Assembly: GCF_015291645.1 (NCBI RefSeq)
Contig: NZ_CP030055.1
Span: 5,828,001-5,892,000 of the forward strand
DNA from: Bradyrhizobium sp. CCBAU 53340
GTDB taxonomy: Bacteria > Pseudomonadota > Alphaproteobacteria > Rhizobiales > Xanthobacteraceae
DNA: 64,000 nucleotides
Reading direction: 5' to 3'
A model generated the notes under the pieces. The model did not search any database. It worked only from the letters and a program-made list of their open reading frames with translations, and was not told the origin of the DNA. Each line of letters opens with the position of its first letter. The first letter of the stretch is position 1. This document shows, piece by piece, positions 16,738 through 25,931 of the stretch. Made by a program: the position numbers and the translations under genes.

Positions 16738-17817
16738 CTACAGCGCCCCGAGCACTGCCCTCGTGATGTCGGCCGTACCGTTGCTGCCGCCGAACTCCAT
16801 CGGCTTGAGGCCGCCAGCATAGACCTGGTCCACCGCGCGCTCGATTCTTTCGCCAGCTTCAGTGGCGCTCTCGATGCCATGCTTGTCGGCGAGCCAGTCC
16901 AGCATCATCGCCGCCGACAAGATCATGCCGGTCGGGTTGGCCTTGCCCTGCCCCATGATGTCAGGCGCGGTGCCGTGGCACGGCTGAAACACCGCGTATT
17001 TGTCGCCGATGTCGGCCGACGGCGCCATGCCGAGGCCGCCGATCAGGCTCGCGGTGATGTCGGAGACGATGTCGCCGAACATGTTCTCCATCACCATCAC
17101 GTCGAAATCCCAGGGACGCTTGACTAGCATCGCCGAGCAGGCATCGACATAGAGCCGATCGGTCTTCACGCCAGGGTGCTTCGTCGCGATCTCATCGAAA
17201 ATGCCGCGGAAGAACGCAAAAGCCTTGAACACGTTCGCCTTGTCAACGCAGGCAAGCGATCCCGGCTTGCCGCGCGCCTTGCGCCGCTCGGCGAGGCGAA
17301 ACGAGAAATCGAACAGCCGTTCGGACGTCTTGCGCGTGATCACCATGGTCTCGCGGGCATCGTCATGCGTCACCACGCCCTTGCCCATCGAGGCGAACAG
17401 ACCTTCGGTGGATTCGCGGATCACGACGAGGTCGATGCCGCGCTTGTCGGCGCCGACGATCGGGCTCGGCACGCCCGGGATCAGCCGCGCAGGCCGCACG
17501 CCGGCATAGAGATCGAAGATGAAACGCAGCTCGATCTGCGGCGCGATCTCGGTATTGTCAGGATAGCGCACCGACGGCAGGCCGCAGGCCCCGAGCAGGA
17601 TAGCGTCCGCCTCCTCGCAGAGCTTGATGGTCGAGTCAGGCATCGACTTGCCGGTGGCAAGATAATTGTTGGCGCCGGCCGGTGCCTCGGTGAAGCGGAA
17701 GCTCTGGCCGGATTTGTCGCCGACCTTGCGCAACACTTCGAGCGCTGGCGCCATGACCTCGGGACCGATGCCGTCACCGGCGAGCACGGCAATGTGGAAG
17801 GCGTTGTTTGCGGACAT
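16738..17817 (-). CDS. Isocitrate/isopropylmalate dehydrogenase family enzyme (tartrate/isopropylmalate-type)
   Basis: A 359-residue NAD-dependent beta-decarboxylating dehydrogenase. The N-terminal nucleotide-fold signature AVLAGDGIGPEV, RESTEGLFAS, CVDKANVF (catalytic Lys), MENMFGDIVSD and CHGTAPDIMGQGKANP are all present. True LeuB usually sits with leuCD, absent here, and the RESTEGLF segment fits tartrate dehydrogenase/decarboxylase-like members as well. Substrate is therefore uncertain. ATG 17817 is the start. A long inverted repeat lies immediately upstream. Another member of the same family is encoded at the right end of the window. Confidence 0.88.
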   Translation of the reverse strand: MSANNAFHIAVLAGDGIGPEVMAPALEVLRKVGDKSGQSFRFTEAPAGANNYLATGKSMPDSTIKLCEEADAILLGACGLPSVRYPDNTEIAPQIELRFIFDLYAGVRPARLIPGVPSPIVGADKRGIDLVVIRESTEGLFASMGKGVVTHDDARETMVITRKTSERLFDFSFRLAERRKARGKPGSLACVDKANVFKAFAFFRGIFDEIATKHPGVKTDRLYVDACSAMLVKRPWDFDVMVMENMFGDIVSDITASLIGGLGMAPSADIGDKYAVFQPCHGTAPDIMGQGKANPTGMILSAAMMLDWLADKHGIESATEAGERIERAVDQVYAGGLKPMEFGGSNGTADITRAVLGAL

Positions 17818-17829
17818 ATGTTCCTACTC

Positions 17830-17920
17830 TCGTCATGCCCAGGCTTGACCCGGGCATCCACGTCTCGATACCAACTCCGTGGCAAGACGTGGATGGCCGG
17901 GTCAAGCCCGGCCGTGACGA
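17830..17920. repeat. Long inverted repeat, intergenic family B (copy 1)
   Basis: The left arm begins CGTCATGCCCAGGCTTGACC and the right arm ends GTCAAGCCCGGCCGTGACG; the arms of about 35 bases can fold into a long imperfect hairpin. The same layout occurs at 55614-55722. Such palindromic elements are scattered between genes of Bradyrhizobium and relatives. Confidence 0.75.
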
Positions 17921-17937
17921 CGAACCAACAGTTGTGA

Positions 17938-19005
17938 CTACGGCGTCAGCACCGTGCGGCCAACCACCGCGCCCTGCTGCAACTGCAGCAGCGCGTCGTT
18001 GGCCTTATTGAGCGGTGCCTTTGTCACCGGGATCGGCGGCACCTTCTTCGCACGTACGAGATCGAGCAGTTCCTGCGTCTCGCGCAGATTGCCGACATAG
18101 CTGCCCTGGATCGTCACGGCCTTGATCGGGATCAGCGGCAAGGCCCAGGTCGCGCCGCCGCCGAACAGGCCGACGATGACGAGCTTGCCGCCCTTGGTGA
18201 GGCAGTCGAAGCCGAGTTGCGTCGTCGCGGCATTGCCGACGAGATCGATCACGGCGCGGATCGGACCACCTGCTTTCTTCGCCAACTGCTCAAGTGCATC
18301 CGGTGCCTTGGGATCGACCGTCGCGAGCGCGCCAGCCTTCTCGGCGGCCTCGCGCTTCCTGGCGTCGATGTCGACCATGATCGCGCCCTTGCCGCCCATC
18401 GCCTTGAGCAGCGACAGCGCCATCAGGCCGAGGCCACCGGCGCCGAACATCACGATCGGTGTGTCAAAGTGCTGCTCGACCTTCTTCAGCGCGCTGTAGG
18501 TTGTGACGCCCGAGCAGGCGTAAGGCGCGGTCGTTGCGGGATCGAGCCCCTTCAGATTGAGCAGATAGCGCGGATGCGGCACCAGCATATGATCGGAATA
18601 GCCGCCGTCGCAATAGACGCCGAGCGAGCGCGGCGTCAGGCACATGTTCTCGTCACCCGCGAGGCACGTCGCGCATTTGCCGCAACCGATCCAGGGATAG
18701 ACCAGGCCTACATCGCCGAGCTTCAGATCACCCTGGTCGGCCGGCTTCACATCCGGTCCGAACGCGAGGATCTCGCCGACAGTCTCGTGCCCCATGGTCA
18801 GCGGCAGATTGATGCCGCGGTCCTTCAACGACAGCGGCTTGCGGCCATGGCCGAGATCGTAGCCGCCTTCCCAGATGTGCAGGTCGCTGTGGCAGACACC
18901 GGCCGCCTTGACCTTGATCAGCACCTGCGTGCCCGACGGCTGCGGCGTCGCCTCGTCGAACTCCTGCAGCGGCGCCTTGAAATCGGCGACCTTGAAACTC
19001 TTCAT
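17938..19005 (-). CDS. Zinc-dependent alcohol dehydrogenase
   Basis: A 355-residue medium-chain dehydrogenase/reductase oxidising an alcohol or reducing an aldehyde with NAD(P). Catalytic zinc ligands are in GVCHSDLH and MGHETVGE; the structural zinc cysteines are in GCGKCATCLAGDENMC; the Rossmann glycines are GAGGLGLMAL. ATG 19005 follows GGGAGGAC; the frame extends to 19065 but without a ribosome site. Substrate is not deducible. It ends 18 bases from the family B repeat and is not obviously part of an operon. Confidence 0.9.
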   Translation of the reverse strand: MKSFKVADFKAPLQEFDEATPQPSGTQVLIKVKAAGVCHSDLHIWEGGYDLGHGRKPLSLKDRGINLPLTMGHETVGEILAFGPDVKPADQGDLKLGDVGLVYPWIGCGKCATCLAGDENMCLTPRSLGVYCDGGYSDHMLVPHPRYLLNLKGLDPATTAPYACSGVTTYSALKKVEQHFDTPIVMFGAGGLGLMALSLLKAMGGKGAIMVDIDARKREAAEKAGALATVDPKAPDALEQLAKKAGGPIRAVIDLVGNAATTQLGFDCLTKGGKLVIVGLFGGGATWALPLIPIKAVTIQGSYVGNLRETQELLDLVRAKKVPPIPVTKAPLNKANDALLQLQQGAVVGRTVLTP

Positions 19006-19084
19006 GGCGTCCTCCCGGCATGCTTGTTGTCGCGCCACCATGCCATGGGCGGCGGGGCGAGACAAACCCGGGAGAGGTCTTAAG

Positions 19085-20056
19085 TTAGGTCAGCGGATGA
19101 TGGCAAGCCGCGAACTGCCCGATTGCGACCTCGCGCAACTCCGGTATCTCCGCGCTGCATCGCTGATCGGCGCGCGGGCAGCGGGTGCGGAAGCGGCAGC
19201 CGGACGGCGGCGCAATCGGCGATGGCGGCTCGCCGGCTGCGACACTCTCGGCGGGACGCACGTCGGGATCGGGCACCGGAATCGCCTGTAGCAGGAGCGA
19301 AGTGTAGGGATGCGCGGGTCGAGCGAACAATTGCTCGGACGGACCGACCTCGCAGAGCCGGCCTAGATACATCACTGCGACGCGATCACTGACGGCTTTC
19401 ACCACCGCAAGGTCATGCGCGATGAACAGCAGCGTCAGCCCGAAGCGCGCCTTCATCGCCTCCAGCAGGTTGAGGATCTGCGCTCGGATGGAAACGTCGA
19501 GCGCCGAGACCGGCTCATCGCAGACGACGAATTCCGGATTGAGCACCAGCGCCCGCGCGATGCAGATGCGCTGGCATTGGCCGCCGGAGAATTCGTGCGG
19601 CAGGCGGCCCGCGACGAGATCGGGATCGAGCCCGACCGCCGACAGCACCTCGTGAACCCTGCGCTTGCGTTCGGCGGCATCCTTGACGCCGGCGATGATG
19701 AGCGGCTCGGCCACGATATCGCCGATGCGCCGGCGCGGATTGAGCGAGGCGATCGGGTCCTGGAAAATGAGCTGCACGCGGCGGCGCATCTTGCGCAGCG
19801 CTTCACCCTCCATCGCGGTCAGGTCCTCACCGTCGAACAGCACGCGGCCGGATTTGGCGCGGCGCAATTGCAGCACCGCGCGCCCCAGCGTCGACTTGCC
19901 GCAGCCCGATTCACCGACCAGCCCCAGCGTCTCGCCGCGCGCGACATCAAGGCTGACGCCAGAGACGGCATGGACGGTCCTGTTGCCGAGACCATATTCG
20001 ACGACGAGATTGTCGACGTTCAGCAGCGGCTCCCCGCGCATGGCAGGCTGCATCAT
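19085..20056 (-). CDS. Dipeptide/oligopeptide ABC transporter, ATP-binding protein (DppF/OppF type)
   Basis: A 323-residue ATPase, the last gene of a five-gene import operon. Walker A GESGCGKST, signature SGGQCQRI, Walker B FVVCDEPVSALD and the C-terminal oligopeptide-ABC cysteine segment (CRFRTRCPRADQRCSAEIPEL) are seen; the latter often carries an iron-sulfur site in this subfamily. Its ATG overlaps the stop of the preceding ATPase gene (ATGA), implying translational coupling. It pairs with the second ATPase to energise uptake of a peptide-like or other solute. Confidence 0.92.
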   Translation of the reverse strand: MMQPAMRGEPLLNVDNLVVEYGLGNRTVHAVSGVSLDVARGETLGLVGESGCGKSTLGRAVLQLRRAKSGRVLFDGEDLTAMEGEALRKMRRRVQLIFQDPIASLNPRRRIGDIVAEPLIIAGVKDAAERKRRVHEVLSAVGLDPDLVAGRLPHEFSGGQCQRICIARALVLNPEFVVCDEPVSALDVSIRAQILNLLEAMKARFGLTLLFIAHDLAVVKAVSDRVAVMYLGRLCEVGPSEQLFARPAHPYTSLLLQAIPVPDPDVRPAESVAAGEPPSPIAPPSGCRFRTRCPRADQRCSAEIPELREVAIGQFAACHHPLT

Positions 20057-21045
20057 GCGCCAACCCCTTCCGCCATCTGGATCGGATGGAAGCAGGCATA
20101 GAGATGCCCTGATATCTCCGCGCTCTTCAGGTCCGGCTTGGCCTCATGGCAACGCCCCGTAGCATAGCGACAGCGCGGCGCGAAGGAGCAGCCCTTCAGC
20201 GGCCGTGTCGGATCGGGCGGACGGCCGGAGATGGCGGGCAGCGGCGTGTGCGGCGCGGTGTCCAGCTTCGGGATCGCCGCCAGCAGCGCCTCGGTGTAGG
20301 GCATATGCATGCGCTTGAACAAGGCTGGCGTCGGCGCGCGCTCGACCACCCTGCCCGCATACATCACCGCGACTTCGTCGGCGCGGCCGGCGACCACGCC
20401 GAGATCGTGGGTGATGATGACCATTGCCATGTGGCGGCGGCGCTGCTCGCGCGCCAGCAGATCGAGGATCTGGGCCTGGATGGTGACGTCGAGCGCGGTG
20501 GTCGGCTCATCCGCGATCAGGAGCTTCGGCTCGCAGGACAGCGCGATCGCAATGGCGATGCGCTGGCGCATGCCGCCGGAACATTGATGCGGATATTGTG
20601 CGAGCCGCTGCTCGGGTGCTGGAATGCCGACCGCCGCCAGCAGCTCGATGCTGCGTTTCCGCGCGGCAGCCGCCTCGAGTTCGAGATGCTCCTGGATCGT
20701 CTCCATCAACTGGGTGCCGATCGTGAACACTGGATTGAGCGACGTCATGGGATCCTGGAACACGACCGCGAGATCTCGCGCGCGCAGGCGCCGCAGGCTT
20801 TCGGGCGCGAGCCGGACCAGATCCTGGCCGTCGAACATCACGCGCCCGGAGAGTTTTGCCTTCTTCGGCAGCAGCTGCAGCACGGCGCGCGACAGCATGG
20901 TCTTGCCGCAGCCGGATTCACCGACGATGCCGAGCGTGCGGCCCGCCTCAAGCGAGAGATCGACATGGTCGACCGCCCGCAAGATCCCGCGCGGCGTCGG
21001 CAGCTCGACCGCGATGTCCTCGATGGTCAGCAATGGCGTACTCAC
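20053..21045 (-). CDS. Dipeptide/oligopeptide ABC transporter, ATP-binding protein (DppD/OppD type)
   Basis: A 330-residue ATPase: Walker [11 protein letters not shown], signature [15 protein letters not shown], Walker [21 protein letters not shown], and C-terminal [14 protein letters not shown], as in DppD/OppD. It overlaps both neighbours by four bases, the mark of a coupled operon. Works as a heterodimer with the ATPase downstream on the cytoplasmic face of the permease pair. Confidence 0.93.
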   Translation of the reverse strand: MSTPLLTIEDIAVELPTPRGILRAVDHVDLSLEAGRTLGIVGESGCGKTMLSRAVLQLLPKKAKLSGRVMFDGQDLVRLAPESLRRLRARDLAVVFQDPMTSLNPVFTIGTQLMETIQEHLELEAAAARKRSIELLAAVGIPAPEQRLAQYPHQCSGGMRQRIAIAIALSCEPKLLIADEPTTALDVTIQAQILDLLAREQRRRHMAMVIITHDLGVVAGRADEVAVMYAGRVVERAPTPALFKRMHMPYTEALLAAIPKLDTAPHTPLPAISGRPPDPTRPLKGCSFAPRCRYATGRCHEAKPDLKSAEISGHLYACFHPIQMAEGVGA

Positions 21046-21911
21046 AGCGCCCCCTGACGCGGATCGGTCAGCGCCCGCATGGTGTCGCCGACGAGATTGA
21101 ACGCCAGCACAGTCAGGAACAGTCCGGCCGCCGGCAGGAAGGCGAGGCGCGGCGCGACGTCGAGGCTGTCGCGCCCCTCGCCGATCATGCTGCCCCAGCT
21201 CGCCATCGGCGGCGGCACGCCGAGCCCGAGGAAGGACAGCGCGCCCTCGACCACGATGGTGACGGCGACACCAAGCAGGAAGAACGCCAGCAGCGGCAGG
21301 ATCACGTTCGGCAAGAGCTCGCGCAGCAGGATGCGCGCATGGCTGGCCCCGAGCGCCTCGGCTGCGATCACGAATTCACGCCGCGCCAAGGACAGCGTTG
21401 CCGCGCGCGCCACCCGCATGAAGGCGGGAATGCCGAGCACGCCGAGAATCACGGTGAGATTGGGAATGGATTGGCCGAGATAGGCGGTTACCGCGAGCGC
21501 GAAGATCAGCGGCGGAAAGGCAAGCAGCACGTCCATGCTGCCGACCACCAGCGTCTCGAACCTGCCACGGAAATAGCCGGCGAGCAGGCCCAGGGCGCCG
21601 CCGAGCGTCAGGCCGATCATCGGCGCGATCAGCCCGACGGTCAGCGACACGCGCGCGCCAAAAATCAAGCGCGCAAGCTCGTCACGGCCGAGGCCGTCGG
21701 TGCCGAGCCAGTGCTCGCTCGAGAACGCAGCGCGGCGCTCCAGCATGTCCATGTCCACAGGGTTTTGCAGTGGCAGCAGCGGTGCAAGGATCGCGACCGC
21801 CAGGATCACGGCGAGCCACGTGATCGCGATCCAGAACAGCAGCCCAAGCTTGCGCTTGCGCCTGACCGGCGCCGACACTTCGTCCCGCAACGAGAGCTCA
21901 AGCGTGGCCAT
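21042..21911 (-). CDS. Dipeptide-type ABC transporter permease (DppC/OppC type)
   Basis: A 289-residue inner-membrane permease with the OppC N-terminal helix (about 24-48), the LGTDGLGRDELARLIFGARVSL segment typical of DppC (broken here into its hallmark GTDxxGRD), and the cytoplasmic EAA loop (AAEALGASHARILLREL). It overlaps the ATPase gene downstream by four bases and the DppB-type gene upstream by 14. Forms the translocation pore with the DppB-type subunit. Confidence 0.92.
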   Translation of the reverse strand: MATLELSLRDEVSAPVRRKRKLGLLFWIAITWLAVILAVAILAPLLPLQNPVDMDMLERRAAFSSEHWLGTDGLGRDELARLIFGARVSLTVGLIAPMIGLTLGGALGLLAGYFRGRFETLVVGSMDVLLAFPPLIFALAVTAYLGQSIPNLTVILGVLGIPAFMRVARAATLSLARREFVIAAEALGASHARILLRELLPNVILPLLAFFLLGVAVTIVVEGALSFLGLGVPPPMASWGSMIGEGRDSLDVAPRLAFLPAAGLFLTVLAFNLVGDTMRALTDPRQGAL

Positions 21912-22851
21912 GGCGGATCCTCGGATCGAGCACGGCGTAGAGCATGTCGACGATGACGTTCACGATGACGAAGCCGCAGGCAACCAGCAGCACCACGCCC
22001 TGGAGGATGACGAGGTCGCGGGTGTAGATCGCGCCGACCAGCAGCCGGCCGATACCGGGCAGCGCAAAGATGGACTCGACGATCAGCGTGCCGCCGAGCA
22101 GGCGGCCGATATTGATGCCTGTCACCGTCACCAGCGTCAGTGACGAGGGCTTCAGCGCATGCACGAACAGGATGCGCGAAGGCTTCAGGCCTTTGGCCTT
22201 GGCCAGCGCAATGTAGTCCTCCTGCAAGGTCGCGATCATGTCCGAGCGCAGCACGCGCATGATGCCCGGCCATTCCGCCAATGCCAGTGTCAACGCCGGC
22301 AGCACGAAGAAGCGCAAATTGGCGAGCGGCTCCTCGGTGAACGGCACATAGCCCGTCGCCGGCAGCCAGTGCAGCTCGACCGCGAACAGATAGATCAGGA
22401 GGATCGCCATCAGGAAGGACGGCATCGACAGCATCGCAAAGGCGCTGCCGGTCATGAAGCGGTCGAATGCCCCGCCGGCGCGCGCGGCACAGGCGATCGC
22501 GAGCGGCACGCCGATCAGGAGCCCGATGAACTCGGCCATCAGCATCAGTTCGAGCGAGACCGGGATGCGTTCGCCGACCGCTTGCAGCACCGTCTGCCCG
22601 GTGCGGAACGAGCGGCCGAGATCGCCCTGCAGCACGTGGCCGAGCCAGCTCAGGTAACGCCACCACAGCGGCTGGTCGAGCCCCATGTCGTGGCGCAGCG
22701 CTGCGACGTTCTCCGGCGTCGCCTGATCGCCGAGGATGACCATGGCAAGATCGCCCGGCAGCAGCGAGGCGATCAGGAACGTGAGCAGCGAAACGGCAAG
22801 CAGAACCGGCAGGATGGCCAGCAACCGCCGCACGAGGAAGTTCAGCATCAC
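21898..22851 (-). CDS. Dipeptide-type ABC transporter permease (DppB/OppB type)
   Basis: A 317-residue inner-membrane permease. The N-terminal helix (LVRRLLAILPVLLAVSLLTF), the DLGRSFRTGQTV segment and EAA loop region (AKAKGLKPSRILFVHALKPS) are characteristic of DppB. It starts five bases after the binding-protein stop, so the five genes form one transcription unit in the usual order: binding protein, B, C, D, F. Confidence 0.92.
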   Translation of the reverse strand: MMLNFLVRRLLAILPVLLAVSLLTFLIASLLPGDLAMVILGDQATPENVAALRHDMGLDQPLWWRYLSWLGHVLQGDLGRSFRTGQTVLQAVGERIPVSLELMLMAEFIGLLIGVPLAIACAARAGGAFDRFMTGSAFAMLSMPSFLMAILLIYLFAVELHWLPATGYVPFTEEPLANLRFFVLPALTLALAEWPGIMRVLRSDMIATLQEDYIALAKAKGLKPSRILFVHALKPSSLTLVTVTGINIGRLLGGTLIVESIFALPGIGRLLVGAIYTRDLVILQGVVLLVACGFVIVNVIVDMLYAVLDPRIRHGHA

Positions 22852-22855
22852 CAGG

Positions 22856-24400
22856 TCATTCCAGCCAGGTGTTCGAGACGTCGATCACACTGTTATAGAT
22901 TTTCGGAAAACCCTTCAGCTTGGTGCTCGACAGCGCGTAATAGGTGTTCTGGAAGGTCCAGAACCAGATCGCCTCCTTGTTGATCAGGCGGCTGATGGCG
23001 CAATAATCCTCGGTGCGCTGGCCGAGATCGGCGGTGACACGGGCGTGATCCAGAAGCCGGTCAAGCTCGGGATTCGAGAAGCCGGCGAGTGCCAGCGGGC
23101 TGCCGGTGTGGAAATTCGCGTACATCTGCGGATCGGGGTCGGCGAGATCGACGATGCGCCACGGCGTCAGCTGGAATTGACGCGTGAAGGCACGCGAGGG
23201 AATGGTCGCCTGATCGACCTGCTCGATCTCCATGTCGGCGCCGACGCGCTTCCAGAACTGCTGCAGCACCTGGCCGATCATGCGACCGCGGGGCGTCGCG
23301 GTCACCAGCATCTTGAACTCCACGGGCTTGCCGTAGTCTTTGAGCAGCGCCTTGGCCTTCTCGACGTCGTAAGGCAGCGCGCCGTCGTCCTTGCACTTGA
23401 CCCAGGAGCCGTCGCCGTAAGGGTTGCTCGCGGGCCGGCTCAGACCGTTGCTGATCGCCTGCGACATTTTTGGACGGTCGATCGCCATCACCAGCGCCTG
23501 ACGCACGCGGACGTCGTCGAACGGCGCCACCTTGGTGTTGAAGGCATAGACCTGCGCGCCCGAGCCCTTGTAGGTGTGCACGGCCAGCTTGGGGTCCTTT
23601 TGCGCCTTCATGATGTTGTCGGCGTCGTTCTCGTCGTCCCAGATGATGTCAGCCTCGCCCGACTGCAGCGAGGCAAAGCGCGACTGCGCATCGGGCAGCG
23701 GCTTCAGGATGATGCGGTCGAGATAGGGACGGCCCTTGTCCCAGTAGTTGGGGTTCTTCTCCAGCACCATGCGGTCGCCGGCGGTCCATGATTTCAGGAT
23801 GTAGGGGCCGGTGCCGACGGGATTGCGGTTGTAATCGTCCCCCTTAGTCTTCCAGGCCGTCGGCGAGTGTATCGCGTTGTTCTGGCTCTGGATGGTGATC
23901 ACCGCCGGCAGGTTCACGCTAGGATCGGTCAGCTTGTAGACGACGGTGTATTCGTCCGGCGCCAGCACCTCCTTGACGTTGGTGATGTAGAAGGCGCAGC
24001 GGCATTTGTTGGCGGGATCCTTCTGCCGGTCGAAATTCTCCTTGAAGGCCTGCGCATTGAACGGGGTGCCGTCATGGAATTTCACGCCCTCGCGCAGCTT
24101 GAAGGTCCAGGTCATGTAATCGTCGGAATGGGTCCAGGACACCGCGAGCTTTGGTGCGGCCTCGCCCTTGTCATCCAGCGTGGTGAGCGTGTCGAAGATC
24201 GCGGCAGCCGCCGTGAAGGTCGAGGTGTCGTAGACGCCGACCTTGAGCGGATCGAAGCCGGGAATGTCCAGCTCCTGGCCGACGGTGATGCTGCCGCCGG
24301 ATTTCTGCGCCTGCACTGGCGTGGCCAGTGGAAGGAGCGCAAATGCCGCAACAAGGAAAATCGGCGCGTGCCTGCGCGCCGCCGCAGCAATGTTGGTCAT
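22856..24400 (-). CDS. Periplasmic solute-binding protein of the dipeptide ABC transporter
   Basis: A 514-residue SBP family 5 protein with signal peptide ending TPVQAQ and the cluster motif WTFKLREGVKFHDGTPFNAQ near residue 95. A pair of cysteines (NKCRCAFYITN) lies near residue 133. First gene of the import operon. The ligand could be peptides, but family 5 proteins also bind nickel, opines, glutathione or sugars, and the sequence alone does not decide. ATG 24400 follows GGGAGGAACC. Confidence 0.92.
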   Translation of the reverse strand: MTNIAAAARRHAPIFLVAAFALLPLATPVQAQKSGGSITVGQELDIPGFDPLKVGVYDTSTFTAAAAIFDTLTTLDDKGEAAPKLAVSWTHSDDYMTWTFKLREGVKFHDGTPFNAQAFKENFDRQKDPANKCRCAFYITNVKEVLAPDEYTVVYKLTDPSVNLPAVITIQSQNNAIHSPTAWKTKGDDYNRNPVGTGPYILKSWTAGDRMVLEKNPNYWDKGRPYLDRIILKPLPDAQSRFASLQSGEADIIWDDENDADNIMKAQKDPKLAVHTYKGSGAQVYAFNTKVAPFDDVRVRQALVMAIDRPKMSQAISNGLSRPASNPYGDGSWVKCKDDGALPYDVEKAKALLKDYGKPVEFKMLVTATPRGRMIGQVLQQFWKRVGADMEIEQVDQATIPSRAFTRQFQLTPWRIVDLADPDPQMYANFHTGSPLALAGFSNPELDRLLDHARVTADLGQRTEDYCAISRLINKEAIWFWTFQNTYYALSSTKLKGFPKIYNSVIDVSNTWLE

Positions 24401-24531
24401 GGTTCCTCCCGGGATCCTCGTCCGATGTTTCGGATCGTTGAATGACTCGGGAGCGAGATTGGCGACAAATGCCCGTCACGGCAAGAGGAACGCACGAGGG
24501 ATCAATTGCCGCATGCGGCGGCGCAATGCAC

Positions 24532-25728
24532 TCAGTTCGCCGCTTCTATTTTGCCTGACGGAATTGGCGCGTCATTGCCGAGGCCGATCTCCTCGCGCAG
24601 TTCGCGCGTATGCTCTCCGAGCACAGCCATGGTCTTGCCCGGTGTCGTATCGGCACCCGTCATCCGGAACGGCAGGTTGATCACCCTAAACGAGCCGCCC
24701 CCGTCCTCCACCGACGAGAGCGCCTGCCGATGCGCGAGCTGCGGATCAGCAAGGGCTTCCCTGATGGTGCGATAGGCCGAGGCGGGCACGCCGGCCGCGC
24801 CCAGGGCGACGAGGCATGATTCAGTCGAGAGCTGCCGCGACCAGGCCTCGACGCCGTCCATCATGTCGGCCCAGTTCTCGCGCCGTGCCGCGTAAGAAGA
24901 GAAGCGCGGATCGGCAATCCATTCGCGGCGGCCGATCACGCCCATCAAGGCCTGGAACGTCTTCTCGCTCGCGACGGTGATCATGACATAGCCGCTCGCG
25001 GTCTCGGTCGGGCCGAACATCGGGCGCGGCGGCGGCTTCACGGCGAATTGCGAGCTCTGCAATTCGATCACCGTCAAGGTCAGCATCGATTCCAGCATGG
25101 AGACGTCGATGTGCTGACCAAGCCCGGTCACCGTGCGCTGATACAGCGCCGAGGCGATCGCGCCAAAACCGTAGGTGCCGGTGACGACGTCGGCATGGTA
25201 GATGCCGCAATAGTCCGGCCTGTTGCGGCCCGGCTGGTAGGCGAGATGCGCCATGTCGTAGCCGGAAGCCGCGTGGATCACCGGCGCGTAGGCCGGCAGC
25301 TCGGCCGAGGGTCCGGTCTGGCCGTAGCCGGAGATCGAGCAGTAGACCAGCCTCTCGTTGACCGGGCGCAGGCTGTCGTAGTCGAGCCGCAGCCGGCGCA
25401 TCACGCCGGGGCGGAAGTTCTCGACCAGGATGTCGGCGGTGGCGGCCAACCGCCGGACCGCCTCCCGCCCGTCCTCGGACTTGAGGTCGAGCACCACGCT
25501 CTTCTTGCCGACATTGAGCTGGCCGAACACGGTGCTGCAGCCCTTGCGCAGCGGCGGCCGCGTCCGCATCGTCTCGCCGCCGTCGGTCTCGATCTTGATG
25601 ACCTCTGCCCCCATATCGGCTAGCATCCGTGCGCAATGGGGGCCGGCGATGGTGGTCGAAAAATCCAGGACCCTCAGGCCCGCGAAGGCCTTTGTCGTCG
25701 TCCCCTCATGCTTATCTGCTAGCTGCAT
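24532..25728 (-). CDS. CaiB/BaiF-type CoA-transferase
   Basis: A 398-residue family III CoA-transferase moving CoA between carboxylic acids. The N-terminal Rossmann-like part GLRVLDFSTTIAGPHCARMLADMGAEVIKIE (shown here by its key pieces LDFSTTIAGP and GAEVIKIE) and the catalytic aspartate in YHADVVTG near residue 180 are present. It lies upstream of the ABC operon on the same strand with a 131-base gap, so co-transcription is possible and would link uptake of an acid to its activation. ATG 25728 is divergent from the glycogen synthase. Confidence 0.88.
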   Translation of the reverse strand: MQLADKHEGTTTKAFAGLRVLDFSTTIAGPHCARMLADMGAEVIKIETDGGETMRTRPPLRKGCSTVFGQLNVGKKSVVLDLKSEDGREAVRRLAATADILVENFRPGVMRRLRLDYDSLRPVNERLVYCSISGYGQTGPSAELPAYAPVIHAASGYDMAHLAYQPGRNRPDYCGIYHADVVTGTYGFGAIASALYQRTVTGLGQHIDVSMLESMLTLTVIELQSSQFAVKPPPRPMFGPTETASGYVMITVASEKTFQALMGVIGRREWIADPRFSSYAARRENWADMMDGVEAWSRQLSTESCLVALGAAGVPASAYRTIREALADPQLAHRQALSSVEDGGGSFRVINLPFRMTGADTTPGKTMAVLGEHTRELREEIGLGNDAPIPSGKIEAAN

Positions 25729-25763
25729 GCGTGCTGCGCCCCTGCCGAGTCCCCGGTCGAATA

Positions 25764-25788
25764 GGAACCATCGTTCTTTCGTCTTGTT
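25764..25788 (+). promoter_or_regulatory. Weak EcfG-like promoter before the glycogen synthase gene
   Basis: GGAAC (25764-25768), 16 bases, TGTT (25785-25788), one mismatch to the consensus, about 140 bases before the TTG start at 25932. The long leader and the mismatch make this tentative. Confidence 0.3.
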
Positions 25789-25931
25789 GGTGCGCCGACC
25801 CTAGAGGGCGGCGGCTGAGTAGGAAAGTCTTTACCGAACCGGCGCTTCGCGTAGGGGGGCTTGAGATTTCCAGGGGCAACTGGACCCGATCTTGCATAGC
25901 AGCAATCGGGATCGGAAGAGGGCATCAGTTC